Source: Glaciecola amylolytica
Lineage (GTDB): Bacteria; Bacteroidota; Bacteroidia; Flavobacteriales_D; Crocinitomicaceae
Direction of reading: 5' to 3'
Assembly: GCA_003856375.1 (NCBI GenBank)
Contig: CP034120.1
Location: 1,364,001-1,428,000, forward strand
Length of the DNA: 64,000 nucleotides
Under the pieces are notes generated by a model that made no database searches, was not told the origin of the DNA, and worked only from the letters and a program-made list of their open reading frames with translations. Positions 63,326 through 64,000 of this stretch are shown piece by piece; within the stretch, counting starts at the first letter, position 1, and each line of letters starts with the position of its first letter. The translations under genes and the position numbers were made by a program.

Positions 63326-64000
63326 ACCCTTCGAGGTAAGTTTTTAGCAAATTCAGGATAAAGGCGGTATTTTTTAGCCACAGGATCCAGGAAGAATTTG
63401 AACTTCAACGTCTTTTTCTTTGTGATGGAAGGAATGTATTGGTAGATATCTCCGATATTTTTGGTGTGTGCATCAATCTCACTTTCATAAATGGCAATAT
63501 CCATCGGAACCTGCTGCGGATTTTCTTCATAAGAATGAATAAATGCTTCCGGCTTATCTTCTCCCGCATGATCAAAACATTTCCACTGGAAAACCATCAT
63601 CAGATCGTGGTCATTGAACACAGAGAAATAACTTTTCCATCCGGAATTACGAATGCGGTATCCGATAATGATATCTTTTCTGGTTGGTGCAACAATGGAA
63701 CGGAACTCAACATCCAATTCTCTTCCCGGACTTGAAGGAGCAAAGATGGGATTTGAAATGCGGTCGATAGCTCCGTCGTAATAGAAGATGTAGTTGTAAT
63801 TTCCGGTATATCCTACTTCAGCGGCTTTTGCCTCGTTTTTGTTTTTAATGGATTGATTGATTGCATACTCCATTCTGTTCAGCGTAATAATCGCATCTTC
63901 AATCGTGTCGGCATTGATGTATTCCTTGTAAATCCGGATACTGTATTTTTCATTGGCAGGAATAGCCAGTGAGGCCGTGATTTCCCGTTTTGCGCGGGCA
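63322..64000 (-). CDS. Protein of unknown function, 5' end beyond the window
   Basis: The reading frame stays open to the right edge. Reading back from the internal ATG at 63873 gives in-frame residues including ITASLAIPANEKYSIRIYKE, so that ATG is not the start. The visible part is about 225 residues, mixed alpha/beta, with YIFYYDGAIDRISNPI, IIIGYRIRNSGWKSYFSVF and DIAIYESEIDAHTKNIGDIY. No family is recognised. It overlaps the esterase gene by 4 bases. Confidence 0.75.
   Translation of the reverse strand, partial: ARAKREITASLAIPANEKYSIRIYKEYINADTIEDAIITLNRMEYAINQSIKNKNEAKAAEVGYTGNYNYIFYYDGAIDRISNPIFAPSSPGRELDVEFRSIVAPTRKDIIIGYRIRNSGWKSYFSVFNDHDLMMVFQWKCFDHAGEDKPEAFIHSYEENPQQVPMDIAIYESEIDAHTKNIGDIYQYIPSITKKKTLKFKFFLDPVAKKYRLYPEFAKNLPRRV

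Overview
The window looks like a chromosomal segment of a Bacteroidota bacterium, most likely order Flavobacteriales and possibly near Crocinitomicaceae/Fluviicola (the lower ranks are inference). The signs are T9SS sorting domains of both types, a fused SecDF, lipoproteins with Lys-rich residues after the lipobox Cys, a TonB-dependent receptor, a MetX/MetZ methionine route, almost no Shine-Dalgarno motifs, and Bacteroidota promoters (a -33 TTG-type box, 18-21 bases, then -7 TAnnTTTG). I found no rRNA, tRNA, CRISPR array, intact insertion sequence or prophage. The content is mostly core genome, so the unusual material is in the regulation and the intergenic repeats.

Layout. 1-10.6 kb: end of a gyrase/topoisomerase IV A subunit, an orphan AAA+ ATPase with iterons upstream, a fatty acid desaturase, ornithine aminotransferase (rocD) behind a structured leader, an alpha/beta hydrolase, a LemA/DUF3137 pair, a phosphohexomutase and a His-rich secreted protein. 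10.7-20.3 kb: aroC with an overlapping polytopic membrane gene, NDH-2, a hybrid beta-propeller sensor kinase, its LuxR-type response regulator, a lipoprotein that appears to be the regulator's target, and a structured RNA candidate. 20.4-30.6 kb: lipoproteins, an odd T9SS-tagged membrane protein, DUF4293, ABC-F ATPase, a TonB receptor under a metalloregulator-like palindrome, a lipase and a SanA-like protein. 30.8-43.5 kb: clpB, a 36-residue membrane protein, a glycosyltransferase/HAD phosphatase/MORN group, secDF, an exonuclease-GIY-YIG fusion and an acyltransferase. 43.6-50.8 kb: lhgO, a YD-like protein, a candidate small RNA or attenuator, a secreted pair ending in a 1118-residue T9SS type B adhesin-like protein, and yaaA. 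51-57 kb: sdaA, then the methionine operon metX-hom-osmC-metZ. 57-64 kb: GNAT, AraC regulator, TPR proteins, two FKBP isomerases, and a leftward operon with a barrel protein, an esterase and a gene cut by the window end.

The most striking system is the leader of the methionine operon. A SAM-I riboswitch is followed by a 33-codon ORF ending Met-Cys6-stop. The Met-Cys-Cys codons are perfectly complementary over 11 bases to the sequence just before the metX start codon. This predicts dual control: SAM sensing by the riboswitch, and cysteine sensing by ribosome stalling on the Cys codons.

The second is the response-regulator circuit. A 17-bp site occurs as a perfect inverted pair, once before the regulator gene and once before the downstream lipoprotein gene. 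In both places it sits at exactly the same distance from the promoter -33 and -7 boxes, which suggests autoactivation plus one neighbouring target.

Other signals are a 45-bp repeat in four gap-free copies, a hairpin repeat in two or three copies, a 16-bp hairpin covering the TTG start of the sensor kinase, and several small-RNA or structured-leader candidates.
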